The notes below the pieces were generated by a model that searched no databases, was not told where the DNA came from, and worked only from the letters and a program-made list of their open reading frames with translations. DNA of 64,000 nucleotides, from the NCBI GenBank assembly GCA_026636295.1, contig CP089463.1:992001-1056000 (forward strand), read 5' to 3'. Origin of the DNA: Medakamo hakoo. Taxonomy: Eukaryota > Chlorophyta > Trebouxiophyceae > Coccomyxaceae. Position 1 is the stretch's first letter; each line of letters begins with the position of its first letter. The translations under genes were made by a program, and so were the position numbers. Of this stretch, positions 22,168 through 33,477 are shown one piece after another.

Positions 22168-23207
22168 CTGGGGAGTTTGGCGGTGTTTTGTGGGCGGGCA
22201 ACGTGAGCGGCGCGTGAAAGGCGAGGGCGAGAAAGAAGGCGGACACAAGCAACAAGCGAGCACTGGGGCGAGCGATGGCGCCACCGAGCTGGCGCCAAAC
22301 ACATGCCCGCCAGACTACGTCGGGCGGGTCGCCAGGGCGTCACGACCGGGTACGGAAGCAACGGCAGGACGAGGCATCGTCCGACGGCGCCACAAGGGGT
22401 GCGGGCGACGCAGGCCTGTGAGCTTCGGCCGCCGTATAGCAATCGACGGCAACCGGAGCGCCGCAGGCCACGCAGCGCGGCTTCGGACGGCCGTAACCGG
22501 GCATGAGTGCACATCACACATCCTTAAGTCTGCACTGACCCAGCGCGTGAGGTATGGGAGTGGGTGGGCCCATCCCCCAGACCAAGCTGCGCAGCGGCGG
22601 CCCAACTCGAGCGCGCTCGAGACCGGGGCAGGAACGGTGCCGCTGTGCACGGCGGCACGGCGGCAAGCGGTCACAGCTGGGCCCACGACAAGACCATGGA
22701 TCTAGATCACAGTCTTGGCCGGGCGGAGAGTGGAAAGCAGAGGCAGGCTGGCCGTGTCGCGGCCAGGACGGCGGCCTGCCGGTCTCGGCAAAGGCGCGAC
22801 GTTCCTCCCCGCCGCCGCGGCCCACGGCAAAGGCCGCACGCCCTCCGCTCGGCGTCTGTAATCGGATCAAAGGACACAGAAAGGCTGAGGCTAGCCCCGC
22901 AACGCACCTTGCTCCTCTTTTTCTCGGGTGGAACTTGGAAAAAGAGACGTCTCTACCGATCGAGGTTGTGAAAACTTGTTTCCTTTGTGCTCCTCACTCT
23001 CCGCTCTGCGAGTGCGGCAACAGGGCCCAGCAGGGCGCGCGACGGCCGGGCGCTCTCTGACACACGCCCGCACACCCACTCCCTTCCCAGAGGACCCACA
23101 CACCCCTCACCCACCTCTAGCCGGCCGCTGGGCGGCCTGCCACCGTTTTCTTTTCTCTTTCTCTCCCTTCTGCCGGCGCCCGCCTGCTCCGCATTCGCGC
23201 CGCAGCC
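22168..23207. other. 1.0-kb divergent intergenic region, no gene recognised
   Basis: This stretch separates the RPL12 and TBL1-like start codons. Unlike other spacers it is mixed in composition from about 22270 to 22900, with few homopolymers. It contains a 16-nt perfect palindrome at 22606-22621 and a 10-nt one at 22699-22708. No open frame has third-position bias, and I find no tRNA-type T-loop. A structured non-coding RNA is possible but not shown. The part from 22960 to 23207 looks like a 5' UTR for the TBL1-like gene. Confidence 0.4.
22606..22621. repeat. 16-nt perfect palindrome
   Basis: CTCGAGCGCGCTCGAG equals its own reverse complement. It lies in the RPL12/TBL1 divergent spacer, about 440 bp from the RPL12 start and 590 bp from the TBL1-like start. 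Confidence 0.85.
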
Positions 23208-25075
23208 ATGGCCCTCACCTCCGACGAGCTCAACCTGCTCGTCTACCGGTACCTGCAGGAGTCGGGTACGTCGCTGGGATGGACGCGCAGCGCCAGGGAA
23301 GGGTGGCTGCCCGCACTCCGCGTTTTTTTTTTTTCTGGGCTGCATTCCTCCAGTGTCGCATCTCTCCCGCCGCCGAATGGCCCGCCCGTCAGGCGCCTTG
23401 CCACCGCGATGGGAGCGTTCCTACCCCCGTGATGGCACTTCGGACGTGTTGTGTTTCGAATGAGCCGGACGCCAACTTGTGCCAGCGTTTTTTGCGACCC
23501 CCAGCCCGCCGCAAAGCCAACTCCTCACTCTCTCCTTTCGCCACCAACCTCTCCCCCCCATCCACAGGCTTTTCCCACGCCGCCTTTACTTTTGGCTACG
23601 AATCGTTCGTCCACCGAACGGGCGCCGCCGCCGCCGATGTCCCACCGGGAGCTCTAGTCTCGTTCGTCCAAAAGGGTCTCCAATATTTGGAGCTGGAAGC
23701 GAACGTGGGCGAGGACGGCGCCGTGAGCGGCGATTTCGCCGGCCTCACCGCGCACGACTTGCTCACGAAAGACGTCGAGGAATTGAAGCGCGCTGTGGCC
23801 GACCGACGAGAGCGAGGTCTGGCGGGTGGGACTGGTCCAGGGCGGGCGGGCGCGAATGGTGGCGGGTCGGCCGCCGCCGCCGCAGCGGCCGCCGCCGCGG
23901 CCGCGGCCGTCCCTGCCGACGCCGTGACCACGCTCCGCGGCCACGCGTCGGAAGTCTTCATCTGCGCCTGGGCGCCCGGCGGCGGGGCGGGTGGCGCGCG
24001 CCTGGCCACGGGTTCGGGCGACGCCACAGCCCGGGTGTGGGATGTCGCAGCGGCGCAGGCCAGCGCGGACGGGGCCTCGCCCGCCCTCATCTTGCGCCAC
24101 GCGCCCGCCGTTGCGGGCGGCGCGCCGCCCGGCGGCGGCGACAAAGCTCGGGACGTCACCACGCTGGACTGGGCGCCAGACGCCTCCCGCCTCGCCACGG
24201 GCTCGTACGACGGCCTGGCCCGTGTCTGGGCGGTGCCGTCCGACTTGGCCAGCGCGGAAGAAGCGTCCGCCCCACTCCACACGCTGGCCGGCCACGGCGG
24301 GCCCGTCTTCTCACTGAAATGGCACCGCGGCGGCGACCTGCTCCTGACGGGCTCCGTCGACAAAACCGCCATTGTGTGGGATGCTTCGTCCGGCCGGGCC
24401 CTGCACACGTACGCCTGCCACGCCGCGCCCGTCCTGGACGTGGACTGGCGGCCGGTGGACGGCGTGCCGGGCGTCGGGGCCGACGCCGCCTCGCCCGCCC
24501 CGCCCGTGTTTGCGACCTGTTCCACCGACCGCCGCGTCCAGGTCTGCGCCGTCGGCACGCCCACCCCCCTGGCCACGCTGGCAGGCCACGCGGACGAAGT
24601 CAATGCCGTGCGCTGGTCGCCGGACGGCGCCCGCCTGGCGTCCTGTTCCGACGACGGCACGGCCCGCGTGTGGAACCCGGAGCCCGGCGCGGCGGGCGCG
24701 TGCGCCGCGACGCTGGCGGGCCACGCGAAAGAGGTTTACACGCTCCGCTGGTCGCCCTCGTCCTCCCACATCGCGACGGCCTCGTTCGATGCCACCGTCC
24801 GCCTGTGGGACGCGAGCACGGGTGCGTGCACCGCCACCCTGGCGGGACACGCCCAGCCTGTCTACTCGGTCGCGTTTTCGCCGGACGGTGCGTACGTCGC
24901 GTCCGGGTCATTCGACCGGTGTGTGCACGTGTGGCGGGTGGCCGACGGCGCGCTCGTCCGCACATTTAAAGGCAAAGGCGGCATCTTTGAGGTGGCTTGG
25001 GACCCGGCCGGCGCGCCGACCGTGGCGGCGTGCTGTGCCGACAAAACGGTGGCGGTCGTGGACTTGAGACTGTGA
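23208..25075 (+). CDS. LisH-WD40 corepressor subunit, TBL1/HOS15 type
   Basis: Exons 23208-23265 and 23568-25075 give 521 residues. The N-terminal LisH motif is split by the intron: MALTSDELNLLVYRYLQESG, then FSHAAFTFGYESF, as in TBL1XR1 and plant HOS15, followed by an F-box-like region (SFVQKGLQYLELEANVGEDG). An Ala-rich linker leads to eight WD40 units with clear GH...WD pairs, for example LAGHADEVNAVRWSPDG with ARVWN and LAGHAQPVYSVAFSPDG. TBL1 proteins are nuclear and link histone deacetylases or ubiquitin ligases to repressed chromatin; HOS15 acts in plant cold and stress responses. The first exon is only 58 bp. A G-rich purine tract begins directly after the stop codon. Confidence 0.92.
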
Positions 25076-25080
25076 GAAGA

Positions 25081-25138
25081 GGGGGGAGGGGAAGGGAGGG
25101 GAGGGAGGGGTGGGAGGGGTGGGAGGGGGTGGGGGTGA
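25081..25138 (+). repeat. G-rich purine tract with quadruplex potential
   Basis: Many runs of three to six G are separated by single A or T bases over 58 bp, starting just after the TBL1-like stop codon on its sense strand. The spacing fits several possible G-quadruplexes in the 3' UTR RNA. Confidence 0.7.
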
Positions 25139-25288
25139 AGAGAACACGGGGGGAAGCCGGCCGCCGCGCACAGAAGTTAGGCCTCCGCGCCGCCCCTGCG
25201 CGCCGCACGCCTCACGTGGGGAAGGGATGTGTATGGACACACACGCGCACCGTTTGTTTTTCCTTTTTTGTTTTGGCTCTCTCTTTTG

Positions 25289-25307
25289 CACACACACACA
25301 CACACAC
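25289..25307. repeat. (CA)9 microsatellite
   Basis: An uninterrupted CA repeat of 19 bases lies in the convergent spacer between the TBL1-like and desaturase genes. Confidence 0.85.
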
Positions 25308-25554
25308 GCACCACACTCCCCCCACAACCCGCTGCTTCTCTCGTTCCATGCATCCCTCCACGCCCAAGAAAAAGGAAACGCCCACGCTCTCACACTCTCT
25401 CGACCTGTGTATCCCTATGCCGCTCGAAGAAAAACACACTCTCTCCCCACGCAAGCTCAAAAAATGAATGGAAAGAAAAGGAGCGGCGCGGACCGCGCGG
25501 ACGCCCGGGCGCAACGTCGCCGCGCGCGGACGGACGGGGGGGTGCGCGGCCCCC

Positions 25555-27072
25555 TCACTTGACGAGCTGGACCTCGCGGTTGAACAGCCACGAGAACTTG
25601 ACCGGCTGCGGCTTGCGGGACTTGAGGCGCCGGTCCTGGATTTCGCACAGGCGCTCCATCTTCTTGTGCAGGCCGAAGATCTCCTCCTGCGCGCGCGCCG
25701 CGTCGGGCGTCAGGCCCGTGCGCTCCGCCACGCGGAAGTGGCCGATCAGGAACTGCATGATGTCGGTGTAGTCCTTGGCCGTGTACGTCCCCGTGCTCTG
25801 CGCGATGGCGGCAAAGTCCTCGAACAGCGTGTTCTTGGCCTTGCCGTTCAGGGACGCGTGCGTGCCGTCGTTCATCAGGTGGGCGGGCATCGTGATGGAC
25901 CGGCGGAACATCGCCTCCAGCGCGAGCATCGCGCCGCTCGGGTCGCGCTCGAACAGCTCGTCCACGATCTTCTGGTACGCGCGCTCGTGGCGGGCTTCGT
26001 CGCCCGCGATGGCGGCGCACAGCTTGGACAGCGTCTTGTCGCCGTACTCGGCCGCGTGCAGGGCGGTGTTGCCGTGCGACACCTTCGTCGCCCGCTCCTG
26101 GAACGACGTGTAGATGAAGCCGTAGTACGGGTTGTTCTCCGTGCCCGGGTCCATGCCCGACCCGATCAGGTTTTGGATGGTCCACTCGATCGCCTTCATG
26201 TTGACGCGGCCCGACAGGTAGCAGTACTTGTTCATCAGGTCGCCGTGCCGGTTCTCCTCGGCCGTCCACTCGCGCGTCCACTTGGCCCACGGCGTGTCGG
26301 CCGCGCCCGTCTCGTCACGCACGCCGTCCAGCGTGTTGAGCATGGCCATGTACGTCGGCAGCGCTTCCTCCGTGATCATGTCGCCGACCAGGACGACCAG
26401 GTAGTCGTCCGGCAGGCCGGCCGTGCGCTGGCGCAGGTCGTGCACCTGGTCCAGGAAGTCGGGCGACGACGAGTCGGGCAGAAAGTCGGTGGGCTGCCAC
26501 AGCGACTCCGTGGAGCGCAGGATGGGGTAGACGTTCTTCTCGACGTGGTCGGTGATGGAGCGGACGCACTCCAGGCGTTCGGCCGTGATGGAGTGCGCGA
26601 CCTGATGGTGCGTGGGTGGGGATGGTGGATGGGAAGCGTGGAGGGAAAGTGAGAGGTGGAGAGGGCGCGCGCGAGCGGGTGCCGCGAGGTTTTCTTTCGG
26701 TGGGGGCTCTTTAGGACGGGCGTGGAGGCCCTGAAACGGCCCTGCTGGCCCGTCCACCGCACCCAGACTGTGCCTGGATGCCTCACGCTCCGATCTGGGC
26801 CGAAAAAGTCTCACACCCATGGGGGCGGCGGCGACCAGCACGCCGCCCAAACGCTGCCACGCCACCCACACGCCCGCGGCGGAGCCGCGCGTTCTTTTCC
26901 TTCCCCGCTCCTCACCACTCACCTGGCCGTTGATGATGATGGGCCCGTCCTTGGGCTTGGCCGATTCGGGCGCGACGACGGCGCGGGCGACGGTGCGCTT
27001 GGGCGCGGGCGCCGAGCCGCGGGCGGCCGGAGAGCGCTGGGCGAGCGCCCGGGGAGCCATTAAGGGAGCCAT
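25555..27072 (-). CDS. SAD: stearoyl-[acyl-carrier-protein] delta-9 desaturase, plastid
   Basis: Exons 27072-26923 and 26601-25555 give 398 residues, like plant SAD/FAB2. The enzyme introduces the 9,10 double bond into stearoyl-ACP in the plastid stroma, using ferredoxin. The first 50 residues are basic and Ala-rich, fitting a transit peptide. Diiron ligands are all present: Glu128 (in TEEALPTY), Glu166 and His169 (EENRH), Glu219 (SFQERAT), and Glu252 and His255 (DEARH). NMKAIEWTIQNLIGSGMD is also typical. The intron separates the transit peptide from the mature enzyme in phase 0. A second ATG lies four codons in. Confidence 0.96.
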   Translation of the reverse strand: MAPLMAPRALAQRSPAARGSAPAPKRTVARAVVAPESAKPKDGPIIINGQVSGEERGRKRTRGSAAGVWVAWQRLGGVLVAAAPMGVRLFRPRSEREASRHSLGAVDGPAGPFQGLHARPKEPPPKENLAAPARARPLHLSLSLHASHPPSPPTHHQVAHSITAERLECVRSITDHVEKNVYPILRSTESLWQPTDFLPDSSSPDFLDQVHDLRQRTAGLPDDYLVVLVGDMITEEALPTYMAMLNTLDGVRDETGAADTPWAKWTREWTAEENRHGDLMNKYCYLSGRVNMKAIEWTIQNLIGSGMDPGTENNPYYGFIYTSFQERATKVSHGNTALHAAEYGDKTLSKLCAAIAGDEARHERAYQKIVDELFERDPSGAMLALEAMFRRSITMPAHLMNDGTHASLNGKAKNTLFEDFAAIAQSTGTYTAKDYTDIMQFLIGHFRVAERTGLTPDAARAQEEIFGLHKKMERLCEIQDRRLKSRKPQPVKFSWLFNREVQLVK

Positions 27073-28171
27073 TTGTTGTTGAGACGCCGTCAGGGGGGAC
27101 AGAGACGCAAAGGCACACACACGCAGGCTGGAGGCGAGCGAGTGTGTGTTCAGGTGTGGGAGCAGGCGCGCCTGCTGGGCGTGAGGTGTGGGGGGAGGGG
27201 CGTGAGAGAGACGGAAGCACCGGCGCGGCGAGGGTCGCGGCGGCCCGGGGGCAGAACAGAAAGGCGTCTGGCGCGCCGCGCAATGGCGGGGGCGGGGAGG
27301 GGGCTTGAGATCGGTTGCTCAGCCCAGACAGGTCGCAGAGCCGTCTGGCACGTTGGCAAAGCGCGGGACGGGGCGTGGGAGGGGGCGGTGGCGACCCGCG
27401 GCGCCCCCCTACGCGTCGAGCGGCTCTCGCGCAGCGAGAGCGAGCGCGCGCGAGCGAAGGCCCGTCGCGCCGCGACGGTCGTGTCGTCGGGGGCGCGCCC
27501 GAAACGAGCTGCGCGCGCGCGCGCCGCACGTGGCACTCCGCCCGTCGCGCGGGCCGGCCGCCGCCGCACTCCGGTCCTAGAGCCTGTCTCCGATCCAGGC
27601 AGCCCGAGAGCAGGAAGCGGAGGGCGGCCTGTCGGCGGGCTGCAAAGCACCGGGCGGTTGCGCCGGGTGCGCGGAAGAAAAGAAATTGGGGACGGGCCGC
27701 GCCCACTCCAACGCCGGCGCCCTGTGCCCTGTTCAGCCCGTGGCAACGGTCAGCAACCCCAATGTGTCACGCACCTGGGGAGGGTGGCGGGGATGCTCGG
27801 GGGCGGAGGAGGCGGGGGGCGAGGAGGCGCCGAAGGCTTGCTGTGCGCGCGAGAATAGAGACTGTGAAAGGCGAGCGGCGGGAGCGGAGAGCAGCGAGGC
27901 ACGCGACCTGCGGGCGAGTCGCAGGGGGCGACCTCGACTCGCGCGGCGCCCGGCCACCCATCCACGGCGCTCGCCGTCGGCCCACCTTTCCTTCCTAATC
28001 ACACGCAGAGCATTCACACTACCCGCCGCAGAACAAAACTCCACTCCGATCGCGGCGCGAACGGCCGCGGCCGCCTATCTCTCTCAAGGCGAGCACTAGA
28101 GAGAGCGCGCTCGCTCGGCTCACGCCCTTCCACTCTCAAACCCTTCCTGTCTGTCCCGTAGGAAGGATTCT
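27073..28171. other. 1.1-kb spacer with CpG-dense core, no gene recognised
   Basis: This stretch lies upstream of the desaturase start and downstream of the decarboxylase-family stop, both on the minus strand. The core from about 27390 to 27560 is extremely rich in CG and GC steps. It contains a perfect 8-bp hairpin (27423-27441) and an alternating GC run near 27509. No frame shows the strong third-position bias of neighbouring exons. It probably holds the desaturase promoter and the 3' UTR of the upstream gene. Confidence 0.4.
27423..27441. repeat. perfect inverted repeat, 8-bp arms
   Basis: GCTCTCGC and GCGAGAGC flank a 3-nt loop, about 350 bp upstream of the desaturase start codon. It could be a hairpin or a site for a dimeric DNA-binding protein. 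Confidence 0.7.
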
Positions 28172-29959
28172 TCATGTGCGGCGGTCGGGGAGCTCCCCGG
28201 TCGCCGCCACAATCGCCTTCCATGCCGCGTCCACGTGCGCCGCCTGCGTGTGCACGCCACCGATCGCCGCCCGCGCGACCGTCCGCCCCCCCACCTCCGC
28301 GCACACCAGCATGGCGTCGCCCTGGCTGTTGACGGCTTCCACCAGGGCGGCCGTCGCCGCGCTGCCGCCCTCGGCCTCCGTCAGCGCAAAGCAGACCAAG
28401 CCCAGGCGGCGGGGAGACGTCACGACGAACCTCGCGTCCCCGCGCACGTGGCCCTCAAACCTCTCCGCCAGCGCCGCGGCGTGCCGGACAAAGGCCTGCA
28501 ACCCGGCGCGGCCGTAGCTGCGCAGCACAAACCACAGTTTCACGCTGCGCAAGCGCCGGCCCAGCGGGATCTGCCAGTCCCGGAAATCCAGCTCATTGGC
28601 CGTGCCGCGCAGGAAAGACGGGGTGAGGGACAGAGCGGACCGGAGGTGCGTCGCGTCTTGCACCCACAGCGGCGCACAATCAAAGTTTGTGAGCAGCGCT
28701 TTGTGCATGTTGGTCGAAAACGAATCCGCCCGCACGAGCCCGCTCCACGCCGGTTGCGGCCGGTGTTCGGGGCAGATGGCGGCCGTGCCGGCGTACGCGG
28801 CGTCGACGTGCAGCCACGGACGGGCGGTGGGCGGCGTGTGTCCGCCCGCCACCGCAGCATCTCCGCCGCCCTCAGCAGCGGGGAACAGGTCTTCCAGCAC
28901 GCGGCCTATTCCATCCACGTCGTCCACGGCGCACGTCGCCGTCGTCCCGATGGTCGCGACGACAAAGCACGGAATAAACCCCGCCGCTAGATCGCTTTTA
29001 ATCGCCGCGGTCACGTCCGCCGCCTGCACCGCCCACCCATCCCGCTCATGCGTCTTCAGCTCCCGCAAATGCGGCACGCCCGCGACCATGCAGGCTTTGC
29101 GGACACAGGAGTGCGCCTGGTCGGACGTGTAGGCGACGAGGCGGGTGGAGGCGGCCAGCGTGGCCGGGTCGGGTGGAGACGGCTGGCCGGGGCCGGAGGC
29201 GACCCACCCGCCCAGGCAGCGCGCGCGCGCGGCCAGCAGGGCGACCAGCACCGCGTCCGACGCGGTGCACTGGATGACGCCGCCGCCGGGGCCACGGGCG
29301 GCGGCGGCGTCGCCGTCGCCGTCGCCGCCGCCGTGGTGGGTGCGGAACCGGGGAGGGAGGGCGAGGGCGTCGGCCAGCCAGTCCAGGACGACGGACTCGA
29401 GCTCCGTCCCGGCGGGGCAGGACGCCCAGGAAAAGCCAATCGCATTGATGGCGCCCGAAATCATTTCGCCCAGCAAGCCCGGGTAACTCGAGTGCGCGGG
29501 GTACCAGGCCATGAAGGACGGCGCCTGCCAGTGCGTGATGCCGGGGACGAGGTGGGCGTCCACGTCGGCCATCACGTCGGCAAACGGCTCGCCTTGTTCA
29601 GGGAGGGCCGCCGGCAGGCGCGGCCTCAAATACCCCGGTTCCACCGCCGCGCGGACGGGCGCAGTCGCCACAACGCGGGTGTGGTAGTCTATGATCCAGT
29701 CGACCAGGGCGTGGGCGTGGGAGCGGAACTTTTGGGATGGGATGGATGGGAACGGGGGGAGGGGGTGTCGTGTGGGGTGGTTGGGCGACGCGAACAAAAA
29801 AACGCAGGCCAGGCCTCCAATCAAAGAGTCCGCGCATCCTTGCCGTCGGCTCACCTCTTCAGGGCCCATGGGGTGTTTGAAGTCGGGAGGGACGGTCGTG
29901 CCGGTCGTGCCATCCTCATGCGGCGTGTTGGGCGGTCCAGCAGCCGGCGGCGGCGGCAT
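28172..29959 (-). CDS. PLP-dependent aromatic amino acid decarboxylase family, predicted aldehyde synthase
   Basis: Exons 29959-29855 and 29728-28172 give 553 residues. It belongs to group II PLP decarboxylases (DOPA/tyrosine/tryptophan type). Visible features are HWQAPSFMAWYPAHSSYPG, the ring-stacking His241 in SDQAHSCVRKA, HVDAAYAG with the pyridinium-binding Asp, the PLP Lys378 in NMHKALLTNFDCAPLWV, and DWQIPLGRRLRSVKLW. The mobile catalytic loop reads TPSFLRGTAN, placing Phe407 where decarboxylases have the proton-donating Tyr (human DDC Tyr332). In plants this Tyr-to-Phe change converts decarboxylation into decarboxylation-oxidative deamination, forming aromatic acetaldehydes. No transit peptide is obvious, so cytosol is likely. 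An insertion of Gly/Asp/Ala follows ALALPPRF. The start lies 141 bp from the HSP60 start. Confidence 0.9.
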   Translation of the reverse strand: MPPPPAAGPPNTPHEDGTTGTTVPPDFKHPMGPEEVSRRQGCADSLIGGLACVFLFASPNHPTRHPLPPFPSIPSQKFRSHAHALVDWIIDYHTRVVATAPVRAAVEPGYLRPRLPAALPEQGEPFADVMADVDAHLVPGITHWQAPSFMAWYPAHSSYPGLLGEMISGAINAIGFSWASCPAGTELESVVLDWLADALALPPRFRTHHGGGDGDGDAAAARGPGGGVIQCTASDAVLVALLAARARCLGGWVASGPGQPSPPDPATLAASTRLVAYTSDQAHSCVRKACMVAGVPHLRELKTHERDGWAVQAADVTAAIKSDLAAGFIPCFVVATIGTTATCAVDDVDGIGRVLEDLFPAAEGGGDAAVAGGHTPPTARPWLHVDAAYAGTAAICPEHRPQPAWSGLVRADSFSTNMHKALLTNFDCAPLWVQDATHLRSALSLTPSFLRGTANELDFRDWQIPLGRRLRSVKLWFVLRSYGRAGLQAFVRHAAALAERFEGHVRGDARFVVTSPRRLGLVCFALTEAEGGSAATAALVEAVNSQGDAMLVCAEVGGRTVARAAIGGVHTQAAHVDAAWKAIVAATGELPDRRT

Positions 29960-30091
29960 GTTTTGTCGTCGCTTGTCTTTCCTGCCTTCTTCGCAGCAAT
30001 GGCAGCGCGTCTCTGCGCGTCGGTCGGAACACACACCGCAAAAGGAAAGAGAGAAAAAAAAAACTCGTGCCCTGCTTTTTCTTCCACCTGA

Positions 30092-32224
<2,133 letters not shown>

Positions 32225-32385
32225 CGAGGGAGACGGGCCCGTCAGGGATGGAAAAGACAAAAAAAAAAGTCGAGAGGGTGGCGGGTGGATGGAATGGAGG
32301 GAGAGGGGGGGGCGGGACGTGTGTGTGTGCTGTGTGGCGTTTCTCGCGTGTTCTTTTCTTTTCATTCACCACCAGCCTCGCCATT

Positions 32386-33227
32386 CTACGCTGCTGCCGT
32401 GGGTGGGCTGCCCGCGTCCGCGGCACTCACGCCCGGCGTCGCAGGCGGCGCAACCGCAGCGACAGGCGCCGCCGCGGGCGGTCGGAGCGTGACTGTGAAC
32501 TCCACCGCCGGCGCCGCCGCCGCCTCCGCAGACACGCCCGCTTCCAACCCCAGGGCCGCGAGGGCTCCGCGCACCATGGCGGCCGGCAGGCGCAAGTGGT
32601 CCCGGGCGGCGGCGGGCGCGGACGAAGGTGCGGGCGCGGGCGCAGCTCCTGCAGCGGAGGTGCCTGGTGGACCTGAGGGCGAGGGCGGCTGGGCGGGCGA
32701 GGTCGACGGCCCGTCCACGACCGCAAACCGTGTCAAGCGTGTGAAGGCCGCGTCCCTCAGGACGAAGGTGCCCCGGTGGTTGGTGCGCAAGTTGTCGATC
32801 TGTTGTGTTTTTTGGGTGGAGGCCGTGAGGCGACGGGACATCGCTCCTTCCCTCCATCCATCCCCCCATACCATCCACCCTCCCTCTTACCTGCTTGCCA
32901 AACACGGCCGACCACAGATCCTTGCACACGTACTTTACCACGTCCAGCGGGTCGCCCAGGCGTGGGCGGCCCGCAGCGTGGCGTTCGGCCAGCTGGTAAC
33001 CGACGCGGAAGCCTAGACGTGTTTTTGTTGCACGGATGCAGGCGTGAGAGAAGGTTGGTCGAAGGGGCATCGAAAAAAAAACACGCCACGCCGCTCCCGT
33101 TCGCACCTATGGCGTCCAGCGCCGCGCCCGGTGGCACCACGTCCTGCGACGCATAATAGGCCACGACCTCCGCGCCCAGGTAGTCGACCAGGGAGGCGGC
33201 GACGAGGCGTGGTGGCGACGACGCCAT
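32386..33227 (-). CDS. TRAPPC6: TRAPP complex subunit 6 (TRS33)
   Basis: Exons 33227-33107, 33012-32891 and 32799-32386 give 218 residues. TRAPPC6/Trs33 is a core subunit of TRAPP, a tethering and Rab1/Ypt1 exchange complex at ER-Golgi membranes. The second exon reads FRVGYQLAERHA, then DVVKYVCKDLWSAVFGKQ, and the third begins IDNLRTNHRGTFVLRDAAF; both closely match human TRAPPC6. C-terminal MVRGALAALGLEAGVSAE and VEFTVTL also fit. Between RFAVVDGPS and the C-terminal helix there is an insertion of about 35 Pro/Ala/Ser residues, and the tail is extended by Ala/Pro, making it longer than the usual 160-175. The start is 250 bp from the EMC10 start on the other strand. Confidence 0.92.
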
Positions 33228-33477
33228 GTTTTTTTGAAGGCGATGGTCTTTTTCGTCGTTTTGTGAGGGCAAGCGCAGTCGTTTTCACTCTTCTTTTTTC
33301 GCACTGACTGCGTCTCGCACGGCGCCCTGCCCGCACCACACACTCCTGGCGGGCAAGCGCAGGCCCTGCCACACAGCCCCCGCGCGACCACCGACCGCGG
33401 CGCCGCAAGCCAAGCGACCGTCCGCTTTTTTCCCCACAGATCGGCTTCCCCCGTCGCGCCCGGACCAACCTCCCATC

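Larger units (their letters stand above)
25076..25554. other. convergent 3' intergenic region with simple repeats
   Basis: This stretch lies between the TBL1-like and desaturase stop codons. It holds the G-rich tract at 25081-25138, a CA repeat at 25289-25307 and T-rich patches near 25260. No coding bias is seen. It should contain both 3' UTRs. Confidence 0.5.

Noticed and set aside
22335-22420. Possible SRP RNA helix-8 element
   Set aside because: A GGAA loop with partial flanking similarity exists, but the stem pairs poorly and no Alu-domain motif or Pol III signal is seen nearby.
22490-22545. C/D-box snoRNA-like ATGAG and CTGA boxes
   Set aside because: The C box deviates from RUGAUGA, terminal pairing is absent, and the spacing is too short.
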